The position numbers and the translations under genes were made by a program. The notes under the pieces are model-generated. The model was not told where the DNA came from and ran no database searches. It was given only the letters and a program-made list of their open reading frames with translations. Below are positions 45,901-57,287 of a stretch of DNA of 64,000 nt, piece after piece; within the stretch, counting starts at the first letter, position 1, and the number at the start of each line of letters is the position of its first letter. This DNA comes from Imbricaverruca yamaguchii (Eukaryota > Arthropoda > Thecostraca > Neoverrucidae): NCBI GenBank assembly GCA_034440575.1, contig JAOTOL010001068.1:10001-74000 (forward strand), read 5' to 3'.

Positions 45901-48900
45901 TGCCTAGAATATTATTGCTGTTATATATGACGTGCGTTTGGTTAATGCCTGATTGTGAGAGGGTGCGATGAACGGACACTTCGGGGGTATTAGTTCACCT
46001 GCTCTGGATCTTTGACCGCAAAATCACGCTGGCCTCTGCAATCCAGGGGTGCAGGTGAGGTGGCGAACATGGTATGCATGTGGGAGGGGCCGATAAAGGG
46101 GCCACCACATTGCGTTCGCCGGTAGTCTGGCACCGGACTATAGGGTATAGGCAAAACACTGCCCGGTGGTTTGTCCACCCCCGAACTCTGCACGTGGGCA
46201 CGGTTGGTACAGACAGTTCGAGGGACACATGGACGGGTTTGGCATGCCATAAGCCCCGAGGCCAAAACTCATAGGGCCAGCTAGGTTATAACGACGACCG
46301 GGTACGTGCCCAACGTTGCAGGATCCGTGCCCGCCCGTGGGATACGTCAGACCTGGTCGCAAGTATACGACGAATAAGGCCCGGCGCGGCATCGATCGAA
46401 CTTAAGGCTAGGTATGTTGGTCAAAGACACCAGAACACTTGTATCAGCCCTCGGAGTCAGTACGATGAGCCCCTCGTTGCAGTTAAGACTGCCCAGGCGA
46501 GAAACGCTGCCAATAATGGCTAGGCCAGCCATGATTGGCAGTGAAAGGTTTACTTGTTCGGCCCGGTAATACCACCAAAATTAGGGCATTGGTCTGTCGA
46601 TCTATGTGTTTGTGTGCCGCTGAAAGGGGGGGGGGGGTAGGGAGCTAAATTTGGGGACCAAGCAATTCATTAATTAATGAGAGCATGAATGGGGCGAGCG
46701 AATGTGAAGTGAATGAGGGGAAGGAACGTGAGTAGGTAGATTTAAGGATTAGCGGAAGCCGCCTGGGGCTCAACACAGGCACCTATTTCGTGCGGAACAT
46801 TGCACAAAATTATAATATTGCGTCCAAAAAGTCCCAACACGGACATGTCATTCAAACCAATGACAAATTTAATTGTCCTCAATTCTCTCATGCAACGTAT
46901 TAATTATAATCTGGCTAAAAACTCTCACTTACCTATATGGTGTTCCCAAAACTTTGACCTCGCACATATATAATTTCGTGTTAGGGACGGCAACTCAAAC
47001 CAACATCACGACGGCTGGGGTTTGGGGATGTGTGCTGGAATTGGCGGTTAAAACAACATAATACACCACCGACATAGGCACAATGAACAAAGGAGTGAGT
47101 TAGATCAAGCCCTCAATAAGTTTAGCAGTTGAAGTAGTTGAAACAGTTTCAGTCGAGTTTAAGCAATATCTAAAATACATTTCACACACCCATACCACTC
47201 AGTCGAGTTTAAGTGAGGTTAGCAACAGGTAAAACATACATTTTAATACACTTCACACTAAACACACATTTTACACACCCACATTCCACTCACCCACACC
47301 ACACTCACCCCACACACACCCACCCCACACACACCCACCCCACTCACACCCCCACTACACCCCGCACACCCACACCCGCCACCACCCCGGACACCCCACC
47401 GACGGCAGAGCCGCCACCCATACAGAGCTATGTGTGAAGAACCAGAGTGATGGGCAGACTTCGCCCCTCCCCCTCCAGGGCGCGTGCTAACCTAGGCTAA
47501 CCTCCCATTGGAGATATAATCATGGATTGATGATCAAATGGGGTATTTTGATGCATGGAAAACTGTTGTCCTTGATGTGGCAAGATAATTGTCGAAACTA
47601 AGATGTCTTGGAATAAAATGTTGTGAACTCAAAAGTGCATATTGAAGTATATGTCTGTTTATATTTTCAGTCTGGATTCTCCATCTCAACTTTCCCCCAA
47701 AGGGGTAGCTTCTGCCTCCAACCTCTCCTGTCTCAATGTTCTGTCTGCACCAGAAGCCGGCCCCAGCCCAGCTTCTGCCTCCTGAGATCCAAAGTTGCAC
47801 CATCCTAATGAGACTGAGATCAGCTTACTTGCTGTTACTCCAAGTAAGAAGTTCACATGTCACACAAGTGCATGTCTTCCAGTGGGTGACAAACTAGCAT
47901 GCCAATAGCATATCCTAACATAATATAATGAGTAGATTTGCAGCTTAGTATCATTTTTGATTGCTTGTACTTTTGCTTCCCAATGCAATGAAAGTGCTTA
48001 GCATGAGGTGACAACTTGTCTTCTCTGTGTATGCATACTTTTCAGTTGAGAGGCAAGATAACACCCAAAAAGGGACTTTTATTTTGATAACATAACATAC
48101 AAGTAATTTTTAAAACGATGATGGTGACAGCCTGGCATAACCTAGCCTAACCGATGGTATGAGAAGAATCCTAATCTTTGGTAAAGCAGGAGAAGTTTCA
48201 CACAATTTTTTCTCTCTAAAAATTATTCAAATTTGAAAACCTAATTTGTTTTTCAAACACAAATAAAATGCTTGGAAATTTTCAAATAAGATACCCTATC
48301 TAATCTAACCAAGCCCATTCCCTTGGATGGCTTTATGCATGCAAACTATTTGCAGTGTTGGAAAAACTGACGTTTGTTGGTGTCATGCATACCAATACAT
48401 TATGTACTCCAGGATTGTGACTAGACTAAATGAAATATTTTGTACTCCAGAAGGAAAAACGAAGAACAACATTGTTTGGTCGAGTGCTACCACTCAAAGT
48501 CCATACCTGAAAACAACTAGCAGTTTCAGCGATCCCAGCGCACCAAACCAGTCAACGTCACTACACATCCTTGAGAGGCAGTACAAAGCGTACCGAACAT
48601 GCTCGTCGGTGTTGCGCTAAAACCCGTAAAGGGCCTTGCTAAAACCTTCTACGCACAACTTGCGGCACTTCATATGTGAAAAGATGCTATATTTGTGTCA
48701 ATAAAGCCAATAATTAAGTCAATATTTATTCAATATTGGTTCAAAATTTATCAATATTTAATCTTACATATAAGATATGTTTAGATTAATGAACATCTAT
48801 TTAATGTGAATTTTTAGATACTTGCGCTGGTGTACTCCCAAGAAGTACCAGAAATCCCTAGTTGGCAAATCTGGGGGTACTTGGTTTCGCCGGAGTAAAT

Positions 48901-51498
48901 ACTTGAAGCCTGGTTTGGCCAGCAAGTGCTTTGAATGTGCAATCGAATGTCGTTTTGTTAAAGGGACAACTTTTTTAGACACAATGAGCCCGTTCAATGC
49001 AAGAAAATCACTTCAAATTTCCTAAAATCCGCCCCGGAGCAAGCAAGTTCTCCAAAGCAATTGCACCAAGAAACCAATGCCATTTGTGCAATTATGCGTG
49101 GCTGTCAATTTTTTTGGTAAATGTGTGCGAAGATAAACATGCGCCTTGAAATATAACTGTATTTTGGGTTCAACAGTGTCAGTGAAGGGTCCGTAATACT
49201 TGTTTCGAAATTTACTCCGACCCATCCCCTGTTCGCCCGCCCCATAATCAGTTGTACTTCTAATGCTGGGGTAGCAAATCCGACCAATTATATTTAAGAG
49301 AAAAAGTAAAACCGCCTGTGAGCGGTTTTACGGGGGAAATTTGCACTCCTGTCTAGCAGGTCTGGATCCTTCCAAGTTGATCCTTGCTTCAACTAAACAT
49401 TCAAGACATGAACAAAACAATTACATAAAGAAGCTCTTAATATTCATAAGAATCGTTTTCAGTATTTTTTTTTCAGCTTTTCCATGCAAAATAACTGTTT
49501 CTTGGTGGTAAGAATAAAGCTATTTTAGACAGATTGTTTTAGTATAATTTTCATTCAACCATCATATATTCCAAAACAATAGTCCATCCATATCCAATAG
49601 TCACATGGGGTTTGCTGTGCCAGGTGTGGTTGAGGCGGTTCCTGGTGTCGGGTGCGCATTCGTGAACTTCGTTGACATCGATTAAGTATACTTTTGTTAT
49701 AATTTTATCTACCATTGCTCATGAAGTTGGCTTATAACCTCATCCTTCGCTAATAATTTAACCACAGCCAATTTTGGGGTCTGAGGAAGAGCTGTGGATT
49801 ATGCGTCGGTGGCGAATGGTACGCACAAACTCGGAATGGCGCAAAGGTTGGCCGGGCCATTAAATGCATTTTGGGTGCTTGAGATTTTGAACAACAACGT
49901 AAGTTAGCAATCAATCAAATGAATCGCGGTGAACTCGGCTCATTAGTAGTGGGACTAGTCCTTCGGAGAAGTGTTTGTTGAAGGATGATCCCGTTTGTGT
50001 TGTCCCCCCAAGATGAGTGAGTGCGATTCATCCTGAGCTCTGCCAGGAGAAATGTTATTGGTGTATTCACATCACATCATGCCTATTTATCATAAATATT
50101 TGTTTGTGAACTTTGAGAATACATCACCCACCTACACTCAGGCAATATCTATCCACTTTGCAGATATCATGGGTATATTTTTTTTGAGTACTTTGGCTAC
50201 TGAGGGCATTTTCCACTAGATTGCATTCCTTGGCACAATTACACCTATTCATGACAGCTTGCTGACATATTGCTGACTTAGCAGTTAGCTATATGTACAT
50301 GTTTGTATGGTACATACAGCATGAAATGCTAACATTTATTTTTAATTCCATTAAAGCAATACTACCTGGTTATGGACAACTCATTTTTTTAGTGCAGCAA
50401 AGTTTTTGACATGGCTTGGTTTGCCAAGATGTTTATGCATACAAAAATGCTAACATTGGTTTTCAGTCCCACTAAAACAAGGTTAATTGTCAGCAAGTGC
50501 ATAGCTATTTTTTGGAATCCAGCTAAAAAATCCATACTCCAGCCAAAAAAATTGTACTCCACTACCAAGAAAAAAATATGGAAATCCTACACTGACTATT
50601 TGTGAAGCCTGTCTTCAATATCATATGGTACAATAGTACCAAATAACCTAACTTAAACCTTTTTTTTCTTATTTTTCATCTTAGCCTAGCCTACTCTCCT
50701 TTCTCCAGAATGAATTGAAACCAAAAATGTAATTAAAATAATACCATTTCAGCATTTGTCTGCAGTAATGAGATCCTGTCATCTTAGCACTTTTGGAATG
50801 GCTAGATATGTAGATAGGTAGGCAGATTATGTTTCGTTAGGTATGCAGGGTGTTGGTGGATATTTTATTTGAAAATCATATATATTGGTTAGGTTGGTGG
50901 GCATATTTCAGCCCAGGCTTATGGCTAGTCTCATCCCTTTACAGATCAAACCTAGATGGGCCCCTGTGGTTCTTGGTAAATCTCTGAACACTGCATTTAT
51001 GCCTCTAGCCTCATATTTATAATGAATTTAATCCTTTATGGTTTTGTCTATCAATGTTTGTAAAGAAAATCATTGGCCAATGAAATGGTCATTTATTTTT
51101 GGTGGTCTTTCAAGGATGTGATTATTAATCTTATTTAACCTAATCAATTTAACCTTATGCCCATTTTTTGTAATATTTATGGTGGTATCCAGTATGCTTC
51201 AAATTTCAACACTCAGACTGACTGCTATGTGTCAAGGAACCACATTTCAGCAGTAATATACTTTGAATCATAGACTTAAAAGCTGTTTTGGTGCACTGAT
51301 GCAGATAGTATTAATCTGTGCTTAAATCACCATTAATTGCTGCTGCTCCAGTCTGTATTTTCATATCTTCATGTTCCTTTCTTTCAGATGGAATACTACA
51401 TTCAACTCTTGTTCATTCTATAGTCTAGAGGCCTGTTTAAAGGAGCACTAACACATCCAAGATATAACATTCAAATGATACATTGTTTAAAGTAGATC
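42915..51498. other. AT-rich intergenic spacer, no gene recognised
   Basis: 8.6 kb with little tandem repetition. Seen: a G run at 46626-46637, a CA/CCCA-rich stretch at 47265-47400, and repeated phrases CTCAGTCGAGTTTAAG (47151, 47200) and CCCTCCAGGGCGCGTG (about 44458 and 47480). Short frames such as 43983-44447 and 45293-45692 have no family signature. The DNA near 45000-45230 (AATATCTCGACAACCAATGG) looks like dispersed-repeat material, but I cannot classify it. Confidence 0.55.
47265..47400. repeat. CA/CCCA-rich low-complexity tract
   Basis: Strand-biased CACCCACACAC-type sequence without a fixed period, C and A on the plus strand throughout. The 74-aa Thr/His/Pro frame over it is an artefact. 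Confidence 0.85.
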
Positions 51499-51795
51499 AT
51501 GAACAGCCTCACCAAAGTTAAGCTTTTACAAGTCGTGCTCTGCAAAAGAATAAGACAGTTTTCAACTGAATTCCTCAAGACAGGTTCTGTGTACATCCAT
51601 TGGCCTTACTGTGCCAAGAAGTGCACTTATTGTGACTTTAACAAGTATGTGTCAGCCACTGTTGACCATGAGCAGATGTGTCGGTGTCTGGTGGCTGAGC
51701 TGCACCATCAGCTGGACCAGTCCTCTATCGAGCATGTGACGTCTGTCTTTTTCGGCGGTGGAACGCCATCCCTGGCACTCCCGTCCACTATTGAG
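51499..51795 (+). CDS. RSAD1-like exon 1: leader, Fe-S cysteines, GGGTP
   Basis: Residues 1-99, ending LALPSTIE. Donor GTTCGT at 51796 is off-consensus (GAG then GT), but the next family-conserved residues resume exactly at exon 2, and continuing into the intron gives non-family sequence. Unlike exon 3 this exon is not GC-rich. Confidence 0.9.
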
Positions 51796-54700
51796 GTTCG
51801 TCTGTGTTGTCGCCTGCTAAAACTGATCATGTTGCCCTTTTTCTGGTTGGCAATGGCAGTTGTGAGATGCTATAAGCATCTTATGCTCATTGTAGTTCCT
51901 CCCATTCAGCCTAGCCACTGGACTGCCAACCTGTTTCTACCAAAACGGCCAAGTCCTGAAGCTGTTCATCATCAGTTCACAGGTTATTTGCACTTGGGCA
52001 GCCAATCAGATTGCCTGGACACCAGGGCTTCTGGTGTGTGACCTCCGAACCTGAGTGCCTCCACAGAATACATTGTCACAGCATTTGGGGTGACATACCA
52101 GGCATGAACCCAGGCACTCCTTTTTCCCCGGTCGTGGCTCTTTTCGTCGGTACCGACGTCAACGTCTCTGTTGACAGCCCTCATGCTGTCAACAGAAGTA
52201 GCACCAGGGTGTGCTGTGTGGTGCCCTGGTGAAGCATGGAGTGGCAGTGACATGACCTTTGTTGAGCTGAGAGTGGATCGAGTCCAACTGCTGCTGGTGC
52301 CGTGACATTGCAGGATGTTGCATCATGGTTGGTGCTGATAGGTCATTGCTGCCTTTGCGATGCCATCCTGCGCCAATTTTGTCTCAGGCGATCGTGACGT
52401 CATTGCGGGACCGGCTGACGGCCGATGCCGAGGTTACGCTGGAGGCGAACCCCACCAGTGCTACCGGTCACGTGCTGCGCGACTTCCGACAGGCGGGCAT
52501 CAACCGGCTATCGCTGGGTGTACAGGTTAGTATCTGGCTGTCCCTGGCTGCACAGGCTAGTACCCAGCTGTCCCTGGCTGTACAGGCTCGTATCTGGCTA
52601 CCCCTGGCTGTACGGGCTAATGCCCAGCTGCCCCCGGCTGTGCAGGTTAGTACCCGGCTACCATTGGCTGTACAGGTTAGTACCCAGCTTTTCCCGGCTG
52701 TACAGGTTAGTACCCAGCTGTTCCTGGCTGCACATGTTAGTATCTGGCTACTCTTGGTTGTACAGGTTGGTATCCAGCTGTCCGTGGCTGTACAGGTTAG
52801 TGATTCGCAAATAATTACAAACTTTGCAATTGGATCGAATGGGCGAGCCCCTCCAGTGTATTTTCACATGAATGGTTTTGAGGATTGCTGGGCTCTCCCA
52901 ATGGTTTCTTTAAAGCTTACCCCATGGCCCATGCCCTTGTGGCTCCTGGGTGTACAGATTCGTACTCTAGTTGTTCTATGCACCATACACAATCTATTTC
53001 AATCTTCTCCCCCTGGATTCGATGTCTGGTAGGTTGCACTGTGTGCTGATATTCAAACATGACAGTGTCCACCCATGCATAGATATCCATTCAGGCGGAG
53101 ATGGGATGGACGATCCCCGCCTGTTGGTCCGCTAGCTCCCCGGCATTAAATTTAGATGCCCCTTAAGTGAATTTGAATTTTAGCCGTGGTATAAAGTTCC
53201 AACGCGTTTTCACCGCACGCGCGATACCGTCCATAGTCCAGTCAGCATAGCCCTCTTGAGCAACACCCGTTTAATCACTGCGGTTTCCTCTGTTGACACG
53301 TGTTCACCGCACGGTACACGCCCGTCTCACTCACAGGCTCGCGCCAACCTGCGTGTCACCTATCACCGCCGCTCAGATGGTCAGAGGTTGGATGTGGCTG
53401 CGCGACGGCTGTGGTGCGGCACGGCCGGTGTTGCCGCGGGCGCTGTGTGGCGGCTGTGGTACAGCACGGCCGATGTTGCCGCGGACCCTGTGATGTGGCT
53501 GTGTGGCGGCTGTGGTACAGCACGGCCGATGTTGCCGCGGACCCTGTGATGTGGCTGTGTGGCGGCTGTGGTACAGCACGGCCGATGTTGCCACAGACGC
53601 TGTGTGGCGGCTGTGGTACAGCACGGCCGATGTTGCCGCGGACGCTGTGATGCGGCTGTGTGTCGGCTGTGGTACAGCACGGCCGGTGTTGCCACAGACG
53701 CAGTGTGGCGGCTGTGGTACATCACGGCCGGTGTTGCCACAGACGCTGTGTGGCGGCTGTGTGGGACATGCACTTCATTATAGGATATGCACTTCATTGC
53801 CCGAAAACTGGATTGAAAGACTTCACAAGCATTTTAATCAAAATAATTTTAATGGTGATTTCGGCATCATGCAGCAGTGGCTTCTATACCTCACACCTAA
53901 CAAACCATTACTGCACCACTGTACAGCACGGCCGGTGTTACCGCAGGCGCTGGACGACGCCGAGCTGCGCTGGCTGGGCCGCGACCACACGGCCGCCGAG
54001 GCGGAGGCGTGTCTGCGGCGGGCGGCGGCGCTGTTCCCAGGGCGGGTGTCGGCCGACCTGCTGATCGGCCGGCCGCACCACACCGTGGCCCGGCTGCGGC
54101 GCGAGGTGCGCCGCCTGCTGTCGATCTGCCCGCACCATCTGTCCGTGTATCAGCTGACGGCGGCGCGCGGCACGCCGCTGTACGACCAGCTGGCGCGCGG
54201 CGAGACGCGGCTGCCCGGCGGCGACCTGCAGGCGCAGCTGTACCGAGCGGCCGCGGCGCAGCTGGCCGCCGCCGGCCTGCGCCGCTACGAGGTGGCCAAC
54301 TTCGCGCGGCCCGGCCACGAGAGCGACCACAACGGCGCCGTCTGGCGCGGCCGCCAGTACGTGGGCGTCGGGCCGGGCGCGCACGGCCGCGTCGTGTGGC
54401 GCAGCGACGGCCGGCGGCGCGCGCTGGTGCAGACGCCGGCGCCCGACCAGTGGATGCGCGCCGTCGACGCTGGCGCCTCGGGCGCCTGTGTGGCGCGGCC
54501 GCAGTCGGCCGACGACGTGCGCGCCGAGCTGCTGTGTGGCGCGCTGCGCACACGGCGCGGTCTGACGCGCGCCGACTGGCTGGACGCCGGCGGCGGCGAC
54601 GGCAGGTGGCGCCACCTGTACCGACACCGGGACCTGCTGCGGCTGGCCGCGCTGGTGCGGCGCGACGACGACCGACTGGTGGCCACGCAGCGCGGCCTGA

Positions 54701-54837
54701 TGCTGCTCGACTCGCTGTTGCCCCACCTGTTGAACGTGCTCGGCTCGTACGGTGGCCGGGACTGTGCGGAAGTCGCGGACCGCGGATCCGTGGAGGATCA
54801 CGAGGGGGCCGACACACCCCTGCCACATGCTGTCTGA
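51499..54837 (+). CDS. RSAD1/HemW-like radical SAM protein, mitochondrial, three exons
   Basis: Joining 51499-51795, 52388-52525 and 53947-54837 gives 441 aa, the same size as vertebrate RSAD1 (about 442). Seen: a basic, acid-poor N-terminus (about 1-25) suited to mitochondrial import; IHWPYCAKKCTYCDF with the Fe-S cysteines C38, C42 and C45 (CxxxCxxC); FFGGGTPSL (84-92) for SAM binding; VTLEANPTS; NRLSLGVQ-ALDDAELRWLGR across the exon 2/3 join; VSADLLIGRP; HLSVYQLT; YEVANFARPG; QYVGVGPGAHG. All fit the HemW family (heme chaperone-type radical SAM; human RSAD1 is related and lacks proven oxidase activity). Splices are phase 0. The last 20 residues (VEDHEGADTPLPHAV end) are not family-like. 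The intron 2 ends are both tandemly repeated. Confidence 0.93.
51796..52387 (+). other. RSAD1-like intron 1
   Basis: 592 bases, donor GTTCGT, acceptor TTGTCTCAG. No repeat or gene inside. The frame stays open some way after the donor, by chance. Confidence 0.8.
52388..52525 (+). CDS. RSAD1-like exon 2: barrel core segment
   Basis: Residues 100-145, AIVTSLRDRLTADAEVTLEA then NPTSATGHVLRDFRQAGINR and LSLGVQ. Acceptor CTCAG ends at 52387; donor GTTAGT at 52526. The final 15 bases TCGCTGGGTGTACAG encode conserved SLGVQ and are the first copy of the 30-bp repeat that follows. Confidence 0.92.
52511..52805 (+). repeat. 30-bp minisatellite made of the exon 2 end and its splice donor
   Basis: Ten copies of a 30-bp unit. 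The first copy is the real junction, TCGCTGGGTGTACAG then GTTAGTATCTGGCTG; the others read like TCCCTGGCTGTACAG then GTTAGTACCCAGCTG. Donor-like sites fall every 30 bases from 52526 to 52796. Seven keep GT (52526, 52646, 52676, 52706, 52736, 52766, 52796) and three have GC (52556, 52586, 52616). The reading frame is open through all copies, so any alternative donor would add a multiple of ten residues ending in VQ-type sequence. Confidence 0.92.
52526..53946 (+). other. RSAD1-like intron 2
   Basis: 1421 bases from donor GTTAGT to acceptor TTACCGCAG. Its left end is the donor-derived array and its right part (53404-53765) an acceptor-derived array. Between 52806 and 53403, and at 53766-53918, there is unique sequence without a gene. 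Confidence 0.85.
53404..53766 (+). repeat. Tandem copies of the exon 3 acceptor region
   Basis: Seven copies of GTACAGCACGGCCGATGTTG followed by CCRCRGACGCTGTG, with TGTGGCGGCTGTG linkers, periods about 42-57 bp. The real acceptor at 53920-53955 reads TGTACAGCACGGCCGGTGTT then ACCGCAG-GCGCTGG, so homology covers the splice site and the first exon bases. Three copies (near 53592, 53693, 53739) keep an AG as CCACAG; four have CCGCGG instead. Confidence 0.88.
53947..54837 (+). CDS. RSAD1-like exon 3: rest of barrel and C-terminal HemW domain
   Basis: Residues 146-441. GC-rich, so it is open or nearly open in several frames; only this one has family motifs (ELRWLGRDH, RVSADLLIGRP, HLSVYQLTAARGTPLY, RRYEVANFAR, QYVGVGPGAHGR, LMLLDSLLPHLL). 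Stop TGA at 54835-54837. Upstream frame extension to 53503 is through the acceptor-derived repeats and is not coding. Confidence 0.93.
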   Translation, partial: ALDDAELRWLGRDHTAAEAEACLRRAAALFPGRVSADLLIGRPHHTVARLRREVRRLLSICPHHLSVYQLTAARGTPLYDQLARGETRLPGGDLQAQLYRAAAAQLAAAGLRRYEVANFARPGHESDHNGAVWRGRQYVGVGPGAHGRVVWRSDGRRRALVQTPAPDQWMRAVDAGASGACVARPQSADDVRAELLCGALRTRRGLTRADWLDAGGGDGRWRHLYRHRDLLRLAALVRRDDDRLVATQRGLMLLDSLLPHLLNVLGSYGGRDCAEVADRGSVEDHEGADTPLPHAV

Positions 54838-57053
54838 AACAAAACGCTGCTAACGTGTATTGAATTGTGTAGAATCATAAACTGCATGCGTGAAAGCTGA
54901 GTGATACTGTCTGGTTAAGATAAGTCTCCAAGTGCATAAAGATGCAGTGGTATTTATTGGTACGGCAGGAACATATATTAGCGTTGTTTGTCAAAAGGAA
55001 CAATATGCAGATGTTTCATTGCCGTGGCTTGTTAGTTTCGGAGCCAGCAGCGCATTGCATGGGACACCTGAAATGTTTGCTAGATGCTGCTGCAGATGCT
55101 GAATATTTATTTCGGATACCTGTTGTCTCTGCTTGGTGCTTAATATGGCATATCCAGTGACAATGTACGGCTCGGAGTGGTCGGGTGTTTTATGACGAAT
55201 CGAATACTACCTGACACGGTGTCCGGCTTGGTAAATAGTCGAGGTAAGTCTCATGAAACAGAGAGCAGTTTACCCTCCGATGATCGTGATGTGGTGACAT
55301 TTCCATTTCGGTAATCCACCTCACCAGGATTGTCTGGATATCAACTAACGATTGTATCTTGCACAGACGACCTCCATCGCTGCGGGTATCGTTGTTTGGA
55401 GTAATACCCTTCAAAATTGGCAATGGGCGCTAAATGACCAAACCTGGTCGATGCGCCCTAAAACTCAAATAACCAACCAACCAACCAACCAAAACTGGCC
55501 GACAGAAATATCTGGTGTCATCACATTCTACTTTCTCATATGGCGCCCAAACGTTATGACTGAACCGATATATCCATCTGTGCGACAGCAGCTACGTATG
55601 ATTCAATCGCGAAATAGCCTAGCTATTGATTACCCGTGTTTGACATAGCTGCGCGGACGCAGCCGCCATCGTGTCCGTCCGCAGCGGCTCCCGTTGGAAT
55701 CCCACTCGTCTGATCTGCTGCGAGTTTATTCAGAAACAACGATTGTGCATAACACAACACAGGAAGTCACTTACAGTGCCACACCCAGGCCAGCGCCCCG
55801 GGGTGAGGGGTGTACATGAATTGGCTTTCTAGTCCCGGGGCGGGCTAACGCCACCCGTAGCTCTAATCCGGAAACGTACTGCCGTCGCACTGTACAGCCG
55901 CCGGCGGAGCGATGCCAAAACCGTTCAGCACAGCCAAAGTTGCGGCAGTAATGCATAACCTAATGGAATGTTGGTGTTGAACTCTGCCCTTGCCAATCGA
56001 AGGGAAACCTGGCTAACCTTGTAAGATACGCAAAATGTACAAAAATAAGTTTTGGAGGATATAAAGATATCGGCGAAAACGCCTCTTCTTACAAAGCAAT
56101 ACACACGTCCTATGTTAGGCAACTCATTTAAGTGTCTCAAAGCTCCATTGATGCGTTGCAACGGGTGTATCAATAACAATATTTATAGCTGAGATATAAG
56201 TAACGTGCGCAGCGCTTGAAAGGATCTAGATGCAAAGCTACTTGCCAGACGCATGTCTTCGTCGGGATATGTTCACCCTCCCATACTAGCTGCCACCGGG
56301 GAACACCTTGACACTGTGCACTAAAACTAAAACCACGTGCTAAACTCTAAACCATAAAATATTTCCCCGGCAACGAGGCCGTACGTCTCCCGCACCCTGT
56401 GCCTTGGAACAGCTGTCGGCCCGGTACAGAAACAGTACGGCACCAGCCAGCCGGGCACATGCACTCGTACGGCACGTGCCCGCGTGGAGTGGAGTAATAT
56501 AGTATCTCCCGCTGTCCACTCTGGGTGTAGCGCCACCAGTGCAGAACAGCCCCAGATCCGCGCTGGACTCCGAGTCGCAGTGGACAGATCGATAGGGTGG
56601 ATATTCGACAAAACGACAGTGGGGATATTAGACAGATCGACTGCTGGAATATCACGGCTTGAGGGCGGAGGCATGCGATAGAGCACAACCCGTACTTCAC
56701 GTCAATTGCATCACAGCACATACACATACACACGCTCGGCATAGCACAGTAGAGCAGACTCCCGATTGTAGACTGTTGCGTCAGAGCTCACCCAGTTGGG
56801 GTCAGGATGTAAATAGACAGTTTCTCCGGGCAATTTGTGAATGAACCTGCATTCAGCTGATGCCTACAAATCGGCATCAGTTCCGAATGTGATGACTACA
56901 ATCCTCAGTATTTGGAACTGCGCCCCATTTTAAATTGCATGTGCGTCCTTGCCTCGACGCCTAAAATCGCGAATTTGGACCCAGACCGTGTCGGTCGAGT
57001 GGTAACCAAGTGAACTCCGGCGTGTCCGGCTGTCCCCTGGACCGGTGTGCTGC
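54838..57053. other. Intergenic between two convergent genes, no gene seen
   Basis: Holds the 3' flanks of RSAD1-like (plus) and TP53I13-like (minus). The minus frame at 56327-56686 and others have no recognised motif. No clear AATAAA signal for either gene was found. Confidence 0.5.
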
Positions 57054-57287
57054 TCATCCCCAGACCATCCGGGATCCACCGCTGCCGGCAGGACACAGCA
57101 CCGAGTCGTTCACGTCGGAGCCGACTGGCGGCCGGGCCTCGCGCACCAGACGGAAGTCGTACTGGCCCTGCTTGGCGTAGTTGGCCTCGGGGCCGTGCAG
57201 GCCGCGCTCGCGGATGAAGTTGCGGACCCGGCTGGCGTCCACGCGGGCCATCTCCAGGCGGCAGCCCCAGGCCACCAGGGCCAGCGG
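57054..57287 (-). CDS. TP53I13-like terminal exon
   Basis: Acceptor TTTCAG (minus strand, 57293-57288), then [40 protein letters not shown] and a C-terminus ending SGGSRMVWG before TGA (57056-57054). The open frame continues upstream of the acceptor, but family similarity starts at Pro-Leu-Ala-Leu. Confidence 0.86.
   Translation of the reverse strand, partial: PLALVAWGCRLEMARVDASRVRNFIRERGLHGPEANYAKQGQYDFRLVREARPPVGSDVNDSVLCPAGSGGSRMVWG

Noticed and set aside
45960..46540. Possible rRNA or structural RNA fragment in GC-rich spacer DNA
   Set aside because: No stretch matching conserved rRNA cores was recognised; composition alone is not evidence.
53897..54863. 284-309 aa frames overlapping RSAD1-like exon 3
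   Set aside because: Shadows of a GC-rich coding exon; they lack the family motifs found in the true frame.
56327..56742. 119-131 aa minus-strand frames as a terminal exon
   Set aside because: Two overlapping frames of similar length, no recognised motif and no acceptor tied to a neighbouring exon.
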